From positions 67,167 to 123,930 of the forward strand of contig DCRR01000024.1 in NCBI GenBank assembly GCA_002325245.1: a DNA stretch of 56,764 nucleotides, in the 5' to 3' direction. Positions 19,201 through 27,545 of this stretch are shown here, one piece after another. A program made the translations under genes and the position numbers. The notes beneath the pieces were generated by a model. That model saw only the letters and a program-made list of their open reading frames with translations, was not told the DNA's origin and searched no databases. This DNA is from Microbacteriaceae bacterium UBA1487 (GTDB taxonomy: Bacteria; Actinomycetota; Actinomycetes; Actinomycetales; Microbacteriaceae). The first letter of the stretch is position 1, and each line of letters starts with the position of its first letter.

Positions 19201-19409
19201 GCGCGGCCCCGCAGCTTGCTCGCGGCGCGGTTGATCGCTAGCGCAGCCGTTTCGCGTACCCCGACTTCAGCGACCTTCAGCCGTGCCCGCCGTGCGAGCG
19301 CGACGGGGCGCCCGAACCCCCGAGCCTGAGTCAATCCGACAATCTGGGCGCGACGCAACGAGCGCCGCTGCACCTCGGTCAGCCAGGCCTCGAGGTCGTC
19401 GTCGTTCAT
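19197..19409 (-). CDS. Small basic protein leading a glycosyltransferase operon, 70 aa
   Basis: ATG at 19409 with TGAGGAA 5-6 nt upstream; the frame is open further, but no ribosome binding site supports a longer form. It starts MNDDDLEAWLTEVQRRSLRR, an acidic head followed by a basic helix-rich tail (ALARRARLKVAEVGVRETAA). No transmembrane segment and no family recognised. It overlaps the next GT4 start as ATGA, so its translation is tied to that enzyme. A glycosyltransferase partner or membrane anchor is a guess. Confidence 0.55.
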   Translation of the reverse strand: MNDDDLEAWLTEVQRRSLRRAQIVGLTQARGFGRPVALARRARLKVAEVGVRETAALAINRAASKLRGRA

Positions 19410-19503
19410 GGGTTCCTCACGTGCGAAGGGGCGGGCGGGATACGACGCCCGAACGGCGCACGCACCCCGCGCCGTTGCGATCGCGACGAAGCGCGACTTC
19501 GAC

Positions 19504-19509
19504 ATTGTA
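19504..19509 (-). promoter_or_regulatory. Candidate -10 box for the GT4-ABC exporter operon
   Basis: TACAAT on the minus strand in the 156-bp gap between the second Gmd-like gene and the small protein; leader would be about 90 nt. No good -35 box. Confidence 0.35.
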
Positions 19510-19565
19510 GGGGCGAACTCGGGGACGATTCCTGTGCACCGCGAGTAACGCCGCGGGGCAGCGTC

Positions 19566-20501
19566 TCAGTGGAGGTCGACCTCGACCATGCGCGCGACGA
19601 TCTCAGCGAACTCAACAGACGGTGCCCACCCGAGAACCTCCCGCGCGTGGGACGCGTCACCAGCGAGCTCGGTCGCATCCGCTGCGCGGAAGAAGCGGGG
19701 ATCGAGCTCGACGCGCTCCTGCCAGTCGACGATGTCGACCGCCGCGAAGGCGGCCTCGACGAAGTCGCGCACCGAGTGCGCCACCCCGGTCGCGATGACG
19801 AAGTCGTCGGCGTGATCGGCCGCCGCGCAGATCGCCCGCGCGTAGTCGGGCGCCCAGCCCCAGTCGCGCCGGGCGTCGAGGTTGCCCAGGGCGAGCTTGT
19901 CCTGCTCACCGCGCGCGATCGCGGCCACGCCGGACGTAATCTTCCGCGTGACGAAGGAGGTGGGGCGCCGGGGCGACTCGTGATTGAAGAGGATCATGTT
20001 GCTCGCCGCGACCCCGCGCGAGCGCGCGATCTGAACAGCAGCATGCGCGTGCGCCTTGGCGGCCCCGTACGGTGAGACGGGCGCGATCGGCGTGCGCTCG
20101 TTCTGGGGCGAGGCTGCCGGTTCGCCGAAGATCTCTGCGCTCGACGCGTGCACGAACGCCGTGCTCGATCCCTCGATGGCGTCCAGTAGCACGATGGTCG
20201 CGATCGACAGTGCCCGGGCGTAGTCAACAGGCCGCGACCACGACTCTCCCACGCTCGTGAGCCCGCCGAGGTGGAACACCACGTCGGGGTTCGTCTGCTC
20301 GACGGCGGCGCGCAACGACGCCTCATCCATCAGGTCGGCTTCGTGGAAGGTGATCGCGCCGGCAACCGCCGGGTCCCACGGGAGGGTGCGGTCTCCCGGC
20401 CGCACCGCACCATGGACGTCCCACCCGCCATCCGCGGTCAGCAGGTCGGCGAGGTAGCTTCCGGTCTGGCCGGTGACTCCCGTGATGAGCGCGGTGCGCA
20501 C
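19566..20501 (-). CDS. Gmd-like SDR, likely GDP-4-keto-6-deoxymannose reductase or second GDP-mannose dehydratase, 311 aa
   Basis: Extended SDR next to gmd and clearly related: ALITGVTGQTGSYLADLLTA, HASSAEIFGEPAASPQNE, VSPYGAAKAHAHAAVQIA (YxxxK), LFNHESPRRPTSFVTRKITS and LGNLDARRDWGWAPDYARAI are Gmd-family blocks. Since gmd proper is just upstream, this gene may have become the reductase (Rmd/Tld type) giving GDP-D-rhamnose or GDP-6-deoxytalose; no GDP-fucose-synthase-like gene is in the window. GTG start eight bases after gmd. Assignment to reductase is inference; the sequence itself looks like a dehydratase. Confidence 0.75.
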   Translation of the reverse strand: MRTALITGVTGQTGSYLADLLTADGGWDVHGAVRPGDRTLPWDPAVAGAITFHEADLMDEASLRAAVEQTNPDVVFHLGGLTSVGESWSRPVDYARALSIATIVLLDAIEGSSTAFVHASSAEIFGEPAASPQNERTPIAPVSPYGAAKAHAHAAVQIARSRGVAASNMILFNHESPRRPTSFVTRKITSGVAAIARGEQDKLALGNLDARRDWGWAPDYARAICAAADHADDFVIATGVAHSVRDFVEAAFAAVDIVDWQERVELDPRFFRAADATELAGDASHAREVLGWAPSVEFAEIVARMVEVDLH

Positions 20502-20509
20502 GATTTAGC

Positions 20510-21493
20510 TCAGGCTTCGCCCGCGGCGACTCGTGCCACGTCGGCGTCGACCATCATCTTGACCAGCGTCGGGAAGTCCACCTCGGGCTTCCAGCCAAGA
20601 CCCTCGCGCGCCTTCGTCGAGTCGCCGATCAGCAGATCGACCTCAGCGGGACGGAAGAAGGCCGGGTCCTGGTAGACGTGCTTCTCCCACTCCTCGATGC
20701 CGACGTGGCGGAACGCGATGTCGAGGTACTCACGCACCGAGTGCGTCTCGTTGGTCGAGACGACGTAGTCATCGGCCTCGTCGGCCTGCAGCATGCGCCA
20801 CATCGCGTCGACGTAGTCGCCCGCGAAACCCCAGTCGCGCTTCGCGTCGAGGTTGCCGAGCGCGATCTGGTCCTGCTTGCCCGCAGCGATCTTGGCGACC
20901 GCGAGGCTGATCTTGCGCGTGACGAACTCCGGTCCACGCATCGGCGACTCGTGGTTGAACAGGATGCCGCTGGACGCGTGCATGCCGTAGGACTCGCGGT
21001 AGTTGATGGTCATGTAGTGACCGAAGACCTTGGCAACGCCGTAGGGCGAACGAGGCCAGAGCAGGGTCTCTTCGCGCTGCGGAACCTGCTGGACCTTGCC
21101 GAACATCTCGGAGCTCGAGGCCTGGTAGAACCGCACCTTCGCCGCGTCGTCGCCCGAGTACAGGCGCACCGCCTCCAGCGCATTCAGGACGCCCTTGCCG
21201 GTGACGTCGCTCGTGAGCATCGCGTTCTCCCAGGAATACGCGACGAAGGAGATCGCACCGAGGTTGTAGAACTCGTCGGGCTTGGACGCCTCGAGCGCAC
21301 GCAACAGGCTCGACACATCGAGGAGGTCGCCGGTCAGGATCTTGACATCGGGAAGCTCTCGACGCAGGAAGTCGATCTTAGGGTTGTTCTGACCGCGAAC
21401 GAGACCGTAGACCTCGTACCCCTTGCTCAGCAGCAGCTTGCTCAGGTAGTAGCCGTCCTGGCCGGTGACGCCGGTGATGAGCGCACGCTTCAT
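20510..21493 (-). CDS. gmd: GDP-mannose 4,6-dehydratase
   Basis: Makes GDP-4-keto-6-deoxy-D-mannose from GDP-mannose, the branch point to GDP-fucose, GDP-D-rhamnose and GDP-6-deoxytalose. Diagnostic segments: RALITGVTGQDGYYLSKLLL, NLGAISFVAYSWENAMLTSD, YQASSSEMFGKVQQVPQRE, SPYGVAKVFGHYMTINYRES (catalytic Tyr and Lys), ILFNHESPMRGPEFVTRKIS and ALGNLDAKRDWGFAGDYVDA. 327 aa is the normal size. Forms a two-gene unit with the paralogue downstream. Confidence 0.95.
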   Translation of the reverse strand: MKRALITGVTGQDGYYLSKLLLSKGYEVYGLVRGQNNPKIDFLRRELPDVKILTGDLLDVSSLLRALEASKPDEFYNLGAISFVAYSWENAMLTSDVTGKGVLNALEAVRLYSGDDAAKVRFYQASSSEMFGKVQQVPQREETLLWPRSPYGVAKVFGHYMTINYRESYGMHASSGILFNHESPMRGPEFVTRKISLAVAKIAAGKQDQIALGNLDAKRDWGFAGDYVDAMWRMLQADEADDYVVSTNETHSVREYLDIAFRHVGIEEWEKHVYQDPAFFRPAEVDLLIGDSTKAREGLGWKPEVDFPTLVKMMVDADVARVAAGEA

Positions 21494-21538
21494 GCTGGAG
21501 TATCTCGCTTTCGGATTTCGGTCAAGCCTTCGAAGAGG

Positions 21539-21544
21539 ACTCTA
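21539..21544 (-). promoter_or_regulatory. Candidate -10 box for gmd
   Basis: TAGAGT on the minus strand, about 45 nt before the gmd ATG, in the 141-bp spacer with the divergent GT4-wbbL pair. Confidence 0.38.
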
Positions 21545-21634
21545 ACGGACGCGACCCGAACCTGCGCTGCGTGCCGGGGCCGGGAGCACGCAATAATGGA
21601 CGCTACGCCAGCCCTGGCGAGGAGAGTCACCGAC

Positions 21635-22780
21635 GTGAATACCCAGCCGCGAGTCCTGATTGACGCGACCGCGATCCCGGCAAGTCTGGGCGGCGTCGGC
21701 CGATACCTCGAACACCTCATCCCCGCACTCGATCTGCAGGGCGCACGGCTCGTGATCGCCGTCCAAGAGCGTGACCGCACCTGGATCGCGAGTGCCGCCC
21801 CGGACGCCGAACTCGTCGCGCTCCCCCGCCGTTGGGCGTCGCGCGGGGCACGCCTGGCCTGGGAGCAGTTCGGGCTTCCGAGCGTCGCACGGCGCACCCG
21901 GAGCGACGTCATCCACTCGCCGCACTACACATTCCCGCTGTTCACTCGGCGGCCGCGGGTGGTCACCCTGCACGATGCGACGTTCTTCTCGGATCCCGAC
22001 GCGCACAGCACGCTGAAGACGGCGTTCTTCCGCACCTGGACACGACTCGCGATTCGGTTCGCACAAGAACTCCTCGTACCCAGCGACGCGACGCGGTCAG
22101 AAATCGTGCGGTTCGTCGGCCCGCGCGCGGCACGGGCGCGGGTTGCCTACCACGGCGTCGACACCACGCAGTTCCACCTCCCGACGCCCGACAGCGTCCG
22201 CGACGTCCGACAGCTGATCGGGGCTGATCGCTGGATCGCGTTCCTCGGCACGCTCGAACCCCGCAAGAACGTCCCCGCCCTGATCCGCGGGTTTCTTGCC
22301 GCCGCACGGGATCAACCGGAGCTGTTCGACGGCGTGCAGCTGGTGATCGCAGGGGCACCCGGCTGGGACGACGACGTCGACAGCGCCGTGGCCATGAGCG
22401 ATCGTGTTCATCGGCTCGGCTACGTCGAGAAGGCGCTTCTGCCCGCGCTCCTCGGGGGTGCCGACGTGGTGGCGTACCCGTCATCCGCGGAAGGCTTCGG
22501 CCTTCCCGTTCTGGAGGCGATGGCGTGCGGAGCCGCGGTACTCACCACCCGCCGCCTCGCCCTGCCGGAGGTCGGCGGAGACGCCGTCGAGTACACCGAA
22601 CCGACGGAGGACGCCATCGCGGCCACGCTCACGGCACTCCTCGCTGCCCCCGAGCGGCGCGCCACGCTCGGCGCTCGCGCACGCGCGCGCGCCGCCGGCT
22701 TCTCGTGGGCTCACACGGCGCGAACGCACGCCGAAGCCTACGATGCGGCCATTCGCGAGCAGAGCCGGTCGCTCTCGTGA
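21635..22780 (+). CDS. GT4 glycosyltransferase (mannosyltransferase-like), 381 aa
   Basis: GT-B fold: RVLIDATAIPASLGGVGRYL, HSPHYTFPLFTRRPRVVTLH (VTLHD), AYHGVDTTQFHLP, FLGTLEPRKNVPALIRGFLA, LGYVEKALLPALLGGADVVA, and YPSSAEGFGLPVLEAMACGA with the Ex7E motif. GTG 21635 is chosen because GAGGAG precedes it by about ten bases and the family begins there; an in-frame ATG 39 bases upstream is less likely. The end overlaps the wbbL-like gene by GTGA. Confidence 0.87.
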   Translation: MNTQPRVLIDATAIPASLGGVGRYLEHLIPALDLQGARLVIAVQERDRTWIASAAPDAELVALPRRWASRGARLAWEQFGLPSVARRTRSDVIHSPHYTFPLFTRRPRVVTLHDATFFSDPDAHSTLKTAFFRTWTRLAIRFAQELLVPSDATRSEIVRFVGPRAARARVAYHGVDTTQFHLPTPDSVRDVRQLIGADRWIAFLGTLEPRKNVPALIRGFLAAARDQPELFDGVQLVIAGAPGWDDDVDSAVAMSDRVHRLGYVEKALLPALLGGADVVAYPSSAEGFGLPVLEAMACGAAVLTTRRLALPEVGGDAVEYTEPTEDAIAATLTALLAAPERRATLGARARARAAGFSWAHTARTHAEAYDAAIREQSRSLS

Positions 22781-23655
22781 ACCTCGACAGCGTCGCAGTG
22801 GTCGTGGTGACCTACTCGCCCGGCCCCGTGCTGGATGCCTTCGTCGCAAGCCTCGATGCCGCCGCCCCCGGCATCCACCTGGTCCTCAGCGACAACGGCT
22901 CGACCGACGGGGTGCCGCAACGTGTTGCCGCCGAGCGCGACAACACGGCGCTTCTCGTCAACCCCGACAATCCCGGCTATGGCGCCGCCATCAACGCGGC
23001 CGTGGCGCAGCTCGCGCCTCAGTATTCGACGGTGCTCGTCTGCAACTCCGATATTGAGCTCCACCCGGGCGCACTGGAGGCGCTAGGCGACGCCGTCCGC
23101 CCGGATGACGTCGCGTGCGTGGGGCCGCGGATTCTCGACGCGGAGGGCTCGGTGTACCCCTCGGCCCGTCGCCTTCCGTCGATTCGCGACGGGGTCGGTC
23201 ACGCGCTCTTCGTCCGAGCCTGGCCGCGCAACCCATGGACCCGGCGCTACCTCCAGGAGGAGCGCTCGCACGCCAGCGAACCTGTCGCGACCGGGTGGCT
23301 GTCCGGCGCCTGCCTCCTGATCAAGCGCGATGCGTTCGACGCCGTCGGCGGCTTCGACGACGGCTTCTTCATGTATTTCGAAGACGTCGATCTCGGCCGC
23401 CGATTCGGCGTCGCCGGCTACCACAACGTCTTCGCTCCCGGGGCCACCGTGTCGCACATCGGCGGCTCGACCACGTCGCGCTACCCCGAACGCATGCTCC
23501 GCGCACACCACGAAAGCGCCTACCGGTACCTTCGCAACAAGCACCCGGAATGGTGGAAACGGCCCGCCCTCTGGGTGGTCCGTCTCGGACTCGCTGTTCG
23601 ATTGAGGCTCGAAGTCCGGCGCGCGCTCCGGGAGCACCGACGAGTCGCACCCTAG
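22777..23655 (+). CDS. wbbL: WbbL-like rhamnosyltransferase, GT2, 292 aa
   Basis: In mycobacteria WbbL adds L-rhamnose from dTDP-rhamnose to decaprenyl-diphospho-GlcNAc, making the linkage unit of the wall glycan. This protein follows the M. tuberculosis enzyme block by block: VAVVVVTYSPGPVLDAFVAS, SDNGSTDG, NPGYGAAINAAV, GSVYPSARRLPSIRDG, WPRNPWTRRYLQEE, GWLSGACLLIKRDAFDAVGG and FMYFEDVDLGRRFG. GTG start lies in the GTGA overlap with the GT4 stop. With RmlABCD in the same window this strongly implies a rhamnose-linked wall polymer. Confidence 0.88.
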   Translation: MNLDSVAVVVVTYSPGPVLDAFVASLDAAAPGIHLVLSDNGSTDGVPQRVAAERDNTALLVNPDNPGYGAAINAAVAQLAPQYSTVLVCNSDIELHPGALEALGDAVRPDDVACVGPRILDAEGSVYPSARRLPSIRDGVGHALFVRAWPRNPWTRRYLQEERSHASEPVATGWLSGACLLIKRDAFDAVGGFDDGFFMYFEDVDLGRRFGVAGYHNVFAPGATVSHIGGSTTSRYPERMLRAHHESAYRYLRNKHPEWWKRPALWVVRLGLAVRLRLEVRRALREHRRVAP

Positions 23656-23683
23656 GGTGCCTCGCGAACCGTGGCGCCGGGCG

Positions 23684-25282
23684 CTATTCGCAGGCCGTCG
23701 TCGAGCCGACCAGGGGGCCGAGAAGGCGCGACGGGGCGATCACGACGTACGCCGGGTTCAGCGCGTCGGTGCGGAAGGTGACCGAGGCCGACTCCCCCGG
23801 CGTCGCTCGCAGCGACACCACCGGAGCGCCATCGAGCGTCGCACGAGTCTCCGCATCGACGCTGTGGGATCCGGTCGGTCCGACCACCCACACCGTCGTG
23901 TCGCGCCTCGCGGCCGCGAAGGAGACATCGACGCGGACGGTCGACTCGTCCGCGCAACTGGTGAGCTCTACCGCGAGTTCGAGGGCTCCGCTCGACGCCG
24001 GGTCCTGGCCGTCGAGATACACGCCGATGCGGTCCGCGCTCGGCTCGACAGCACCCGAAATCGTGCTGAACGACTCGATCAGGATTGACTCGTTGGGGTG
24101 GGAACTCCACGCCTGAATGCGTCGCCCGCCGAAGAGCTCCGCCGCAAGGTCGATGTATTCGCTCGCGCCGCCCGCGCTATCGAGCACCGCGACAAGACTG
24201 TCGGCCAGCGCCGTCTGCTGCAGCTGCGGGCTCGCCTCACCCCACGCGCCGGGTTCGGGTCGCGAGCCCGGGTCGGCACCGACGAACTGCGCGATCGCGT
24301 CGAGCGCCACGGTATCGAGCGAGACGACGAGATCGACGCCCTCCCCCGTCCGACTCGACCAGTTCTGCGCGAGCGTCGACGCGAGAGGAGCGAACTCGGG
24401 GACGGTCGCCAGTTCCTGGGAGGTGAGCGCACCCCACACCGATTCCGTCGCGTCGACAGGATCGATCGCGCTCACGACGTCGCTGGCGGCAACCGCGCCG
24501 ACGAAGCTCACCCGGCCGTCGAGCACGTCGAACTCGGCCACGGCCAGCGGCGCGCCGCCGCTCGCCCAATCCTGCGCGCTGTCGCGCAGGACCACCAGCG
24601 TCGTGCGGGCACCCTCGAAGCCCAGGACCGTTCGGACGACGGAGAGCGCTTCACGCGCTTCGGCGAGCTGCGCCGGAATCGCCTCCAGCAAACGGCTGAC
24701 CGTGTCGATGTTCGAGCGCACCGGCCCCAGAAGTCCGTCGCGGTCGATGCGCGCGATGCGCTCCGCCGCGAGGACCGTCGCGGCGTCGATCTCGGCGAAG
24801 GCCGTGACGACGCCGTCAATGGCGGCGACGTCAAACTGGCCGTCGTGCGGGAGGAGCACACCCACGCCGCTGGCCAGCCCCGTGGCCGCGTAGGCCCCGC
24901 GCGCTGCCTCGGCGAGCTCGTCAAGCACGGCAACCGCCTCTCCCACGGCGACAAGATCGTCCCCGAGAATCGGGGCCTGAGCCGCCAGATCCCAGAACGG
25001 CCCCGACGCCGCCGCGGCCGCGAGGGAGGCATCGTCCGCAACCTCGTCGAGCGCGACCTCAACGCCGTCGAACTCCAGCCGCGACGCCATCGCCGTCAGG
25101 GTGCCCGACCGCTCCTGAATCTGGGCGATCGCGTCATACAAGACGAACGCCTGCACTCCGAGGATGGCGCCCGCGGCCACGCCGATCGCAACGAGTCCCG
25201 CCAGGGCCGTGGTCAGCGCGCGGCGCCAACGCGAAGGCCGCGATAGCACCCCGGACTCTGCTTCATGCACGTCGAGAACCAT
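23684..25282 (-). CDS. DUF4012 membrane-anchored protein, 532 aa
   Basis: One N-terminal transmembrane segment at about 23-48 (ALTTALAGLVAIGVAAGAIL) and a large extracytoplasmic domain. The block TTLVVLRDSAQDWASGGAPL and the following VAEFDVLDGRVSFVGAV match the DUF4012 signature (usually NxxExRxTGG), although Glu/Arg are replaced here. A helical region (residues ~60-250) precedes it. Function of DUF4012 is not known; such proteins often sit in actinobacterial exopolysaccharide loci. ATG 25282 is chosen because the hydrophobic anchor follows at the usual distance. It lies 44 bp downstream of the secreted lectin-like protein, probably in the same operon. Confidence 0.8.
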   Translation of the reverse strand: MVLDVHEAESGVLSRPSRWRRALTTALAGLVAIGVAAGAILGVQAFVLYDAIAQIQERSGTLTAMASRLEFDGVEVALDEVADDASLAAAAASGPFWDLAAQAPILGDDLVAVGEAVAVLDELAEAARGAYAATGLASGVGVLLPHDGQFDVAAIDGVVTAFAEIDAATVLAAERIARIDRDGLLGPVRSNIDTVSRLLEAIPAQLAEAREALSVVRTVLGFEGARTTLVVLRDSAQDWASGGAPLAVAEFDVLDGRVSFVGAVAASDVVSAIDPVDATESVWGALTSQELATVPEFAPLASTLAQNWSSRTGEGVDLVVSLDTVALDAIAQFVGADPGSRPEPGAWGEASPQLQQTALADSLVAVLDSAGGASEYIDLAAELFGGRRIQAWSSHPNESILIESFSTISGAVEPSADRIGVYLDGQDPASSGALELAVELTSCADESTVRVDVSFAAARRDTTVWVVGPTGSHSVDAETRATLDGAPVVSLRATPGESASVTFRTDALNPAYVVIAPSRLLGPLVGSTTACE

Positions 25283-25326
25283 ACCCGACCGACGGGGCGC
25301 GCAATCGTCCGCGCGAAGCCGTCGAA

Positions 25327-27456
25327 CTACTTGATGGTGACCGCGTCGACAAGGACCTCGACGTCGGGGGCCGACGCATACATCTGGAGCTTCACGTCGC
25401 TGTGGGCCGATCCCGCCGTCACCTCGACCTCGACTCGCGTCCACTCGTCCGTGATCTCGATGTCGTGCGTCGCGACCTCGGTGGAACCGCCCAACAGCCA
25501 CAGTGCAAGTCGCCCGCGGAAGACCGTGTCCGCCACGCTCGTTCGGAGCCACAGTGATGCCGTGAATGTCTCACCAGCGGCGACCGACCGCGGGATCGAG
25601 ACCGACATCGACTCCCCGTTGCTGGACGGTGTGAACGCGGCAACCGTCGAACCATCGATCGAGCCGTAGCCCGTCTCACCGAAGCCATCGGAGACGAGTT
25701 GCTGGCCCGCAGCGGCGCTCACTCGCCAATCGCCCCACCCGTCGTCGAAGGAACCGTCGGGAACAATACTCGCGGTCACGGTCACGTCATCGATCCGCAG
25801 GTCGTACGACGTGGAGGCCAAGTAGACCTCAAGGCGAAGGCGGGTATGGCCGTCCTTCTCCACCGGCAACGTCACCAGCACGGGTGTCCACTCACCGGAC
25901 ACGGTGAACGAGGTGACGGCGACCTCCGAGCTGCCACCGAGCGCCCAGACGGCGGCCTTCCCTTCAAACTCCCGCGACGCGCTCCCCGAGCGCACCCAGA
26001 AGAGCGCCGAGTAGGTCTCTCCCGCGCGGGGAACGATGTCTCCGACATCGAGACCAACCGACCGACCGCGCACCTGAGTATTCGACGCCAGGAACCGGTC
26101 CCCAGAGAAGGCGAGTTCCGGGATGTTGTAGACGACGCGGTTCATGAAGCCGTTCTTGAACGTCCACGCGCCCAGGCCCTCTTCGAACGACGGTGAGCTG
26201 ATTTCGGCGTCACCGCGACTCGGTTGCCACGGGGTGCGCACGACGCTGGCGTTGTCCAGATGCAGGTCCAGTCCGGTCTCAGCGAAGTAGACCTGAAGTC
26301 GCAGTTTCGAGTGTCCGGACTTGTCGACGACGAGCGGGACCACGATTTCGGTCCATTCGTTGGATACCTCGAACGAGGACGACGCGGACTCTGCGGAGCC
26401 GCCGAGGGCCCACAGCACGACCTTCCCGGAGAATGTTTCGCCGGACCGACCCGACCGGAGCCAAATCGAGGCCGTATAGACCTCACCGGCCTTGGGCGTG
26501 GCGGAGATGTCCTGATAAACGGACTTGCCCGCCGCCGACACGTTGGCGGCCAAGAAGTACTCGCCCTCCTGCGCCGATGTCGTCGGGCCGGTGAGCGCAC
26601 GGTTCACCCCGCTGGTGCCGAAGCGCCAATCGCTCACCGATTTTTCGAAGGATCCGGCGGAGACCAGATTTCCGAGCCCGAACCAGTCGCTGAAGATCCG
26701 CCAGAAATTGCGATTCCCGTAGGACGAGCAGGAGTCGCCGGTGCCGTACAGGTTGAGCAGGGCCGCTGAGTTCGGCTGGTAGGGCGTGTAGTTGTACAGC
26801 CCGGCGGTCGCGTTGTTGGCGATCGTGACCGACGCGGACCCGCAGGCGGAGTTCGGATGGTAGCCGATCGCGACCGTTTGGCCGGCGCGGTGGTTGAAGC
26901 TCGTCGGGTTCAGCCGGTACACCTGAAATTGACGTGCCGCGAAGTAGACCTGGCGGAAGAAGCCCGAGGTCGCGTCGGAACACGGAGCCGTGTCGGGGCA
27001 ATTGAACCCGGTTGCGTACCGGTAGGCCACCTCAGACGGCGTGCTCCGCGAGACGAGCGACTGCTCCTTTTCCACCAGCACCAGCAGCACGGCCGGGTTG
27101 ATGTCGCACGCCGCTCCGACCGTCGCAAAGACCTCCGCCGCGGAGGCGTTCGACTGGGCCGCAATCGCGTCGCAGTAGGAGTCCGCCGAACTGGCACTGA
27201 TCGTGACTCGAATCGACTTGAGGCAGTCGGCGCTCGAGGTGGAGGTGCAACTCGCACCTTCGTCATCCAGGACGTCCTGGATCTCGGCGACAGAGAGGCC
27301 GTCGCCGTCGTAGAAGACGGAGTCCGTGATGATGTTGCCGGGGTCGAACTCTGCCGCGCTGGCTGCCGACGCGGCCAGTGGAGTGAGGACGCTGACGACG
27401 AGTCCTCCCGCCACCAGGCCCGCGAGCGCACGCGCGCCCACCCCGGTCCACGACAT
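25327..27456 (-). CDS. Secreted wall-associated protein with three tandem lectin-like repeats, 709 aa
   Basis: Signal peptide at 1-35 (ALAGLVAGGLVVSVLTPLAA, AASAAE). Residues 37-260 are a well-known actinobacterial extracellular domain often called hemagglutinin: DPGNIITDSVFYDGDGLSVA, INPAVLLVLVEKEQSLVSRS, FNCPDTAPC, NYTPYQPNSAALLNLYGTGD, SSYGNRNFWRIFSDWFG. Then come three repeats of ~145 residues (264-408, 419-562, 566-709), each opening with GSFE/PSFE/GSFD...W and containing WLR/WVR...F.G...LWALGGS...EWT, like CBM4/9 carbohydrate-binding modules. ATG 27456 is chosen because AGGGGGAG precedes it; a GTG 15 bases upstream is unlikely. It probably binds the polymer or peptidoglycan outside the cell. 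Confidence 0.8.
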   Translation of the reverse strand: MSWTGVGARALAGLVAGGLVVSVLTPLAASAASAAEFDPGNIITDSVFYDGDGLSVAEIQDVLDDEGASCTSTSSADCLKSIRVTISASSADSYCDAIAAQSNASAAEVFATVGAACDINPAVLLVLVEKEQSLVSRSTPSEVAYRYATGFNCPDTAPCSDATSGFFRQVYFAARQFQVYRLNPTSFNHRAGQTVAIGYHPNSACGSASVTIANNATAGLYNYTPYQPNSAALLNLYGTGDSCSSYGNRNFWRIFSDWFGLGNLVSAGSFEKSVSDWRFGTSGVNRALTGPTTSAQEGEYFLAANVSAAGKSVYQDISATPKAGEVYTASIWLRSGRSGETFSGKVVLWALGGSAESASSSFEVSNEWTEIVVPLVVDKSGHSKLRLQVYFAETGLDLHLDNASVVRTPWQPSRGDAEISSPSFEEGLGAWTFKNGFMNRVVYNIPELAFSGDRFLASNTQVRGRSVGLDVGDIVPRAGETYSALFWVRSGSASREFEGKAAVWALGGSSEVAVTSFTVSGEWTPVLVTLPVEKDGHTRLRLEVYLASTSYDLRIDDVTVTASIVPDGSFDDGWGDWRVSAAAGQQLVSDGFGETGYGSIDGSTVAAFTPSSNGESMSVSIPRSVAAGETFTASLWLRTSVADTVFRGRLALWLLGGSTEVATHDIEITDEWTRVEVEVTAGSAHSDVKLQMYASAPDVEVLVDAVTIK

Positions 27457-27498
27457 CGCACTCCCCCTCACCCGCCGCGTCGAGACGAGTTGCGGTTG

Positions 27499-27504
27499 AG
27501 TGTA
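27499..27504 (-). promoter_or_regulatory. Candidate -10 box for the secreted lectin-like protein
   Basis: TACACT on the minus strand, with a leader of about 36 nt to the ATG at 27456 and a strong AGGGGGAG ribosome binding site. Confidence 0.35.
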
Positions 27505-27545
27505 GTCGACGGACTCGGCGATCCCGGGGCGCGCCGCGCCTGTGG

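Noticed and set aside
19197..19505. A 102-codon form of the small protein before the twin GT4 genes
   Set aside because: Its ATG lies inside the candidate -10 box and has no ribosome binding site; the ATG at 19409 has TGAGGAA.
21591..21598. AATAAT as a -10 box for the GT4-wbbL pair
   Set aside because: First base is wrong and no -35 partner is found; too weak to list.
20678..22780. A 700-codon open frame running through gmd antisense into the GT4 gene
   Set aside because: High-GC code leaves long open frames opposite genes. Only the part from GTG 21635 shows a glycosyltransferase; the rest is the reverse of gmd.
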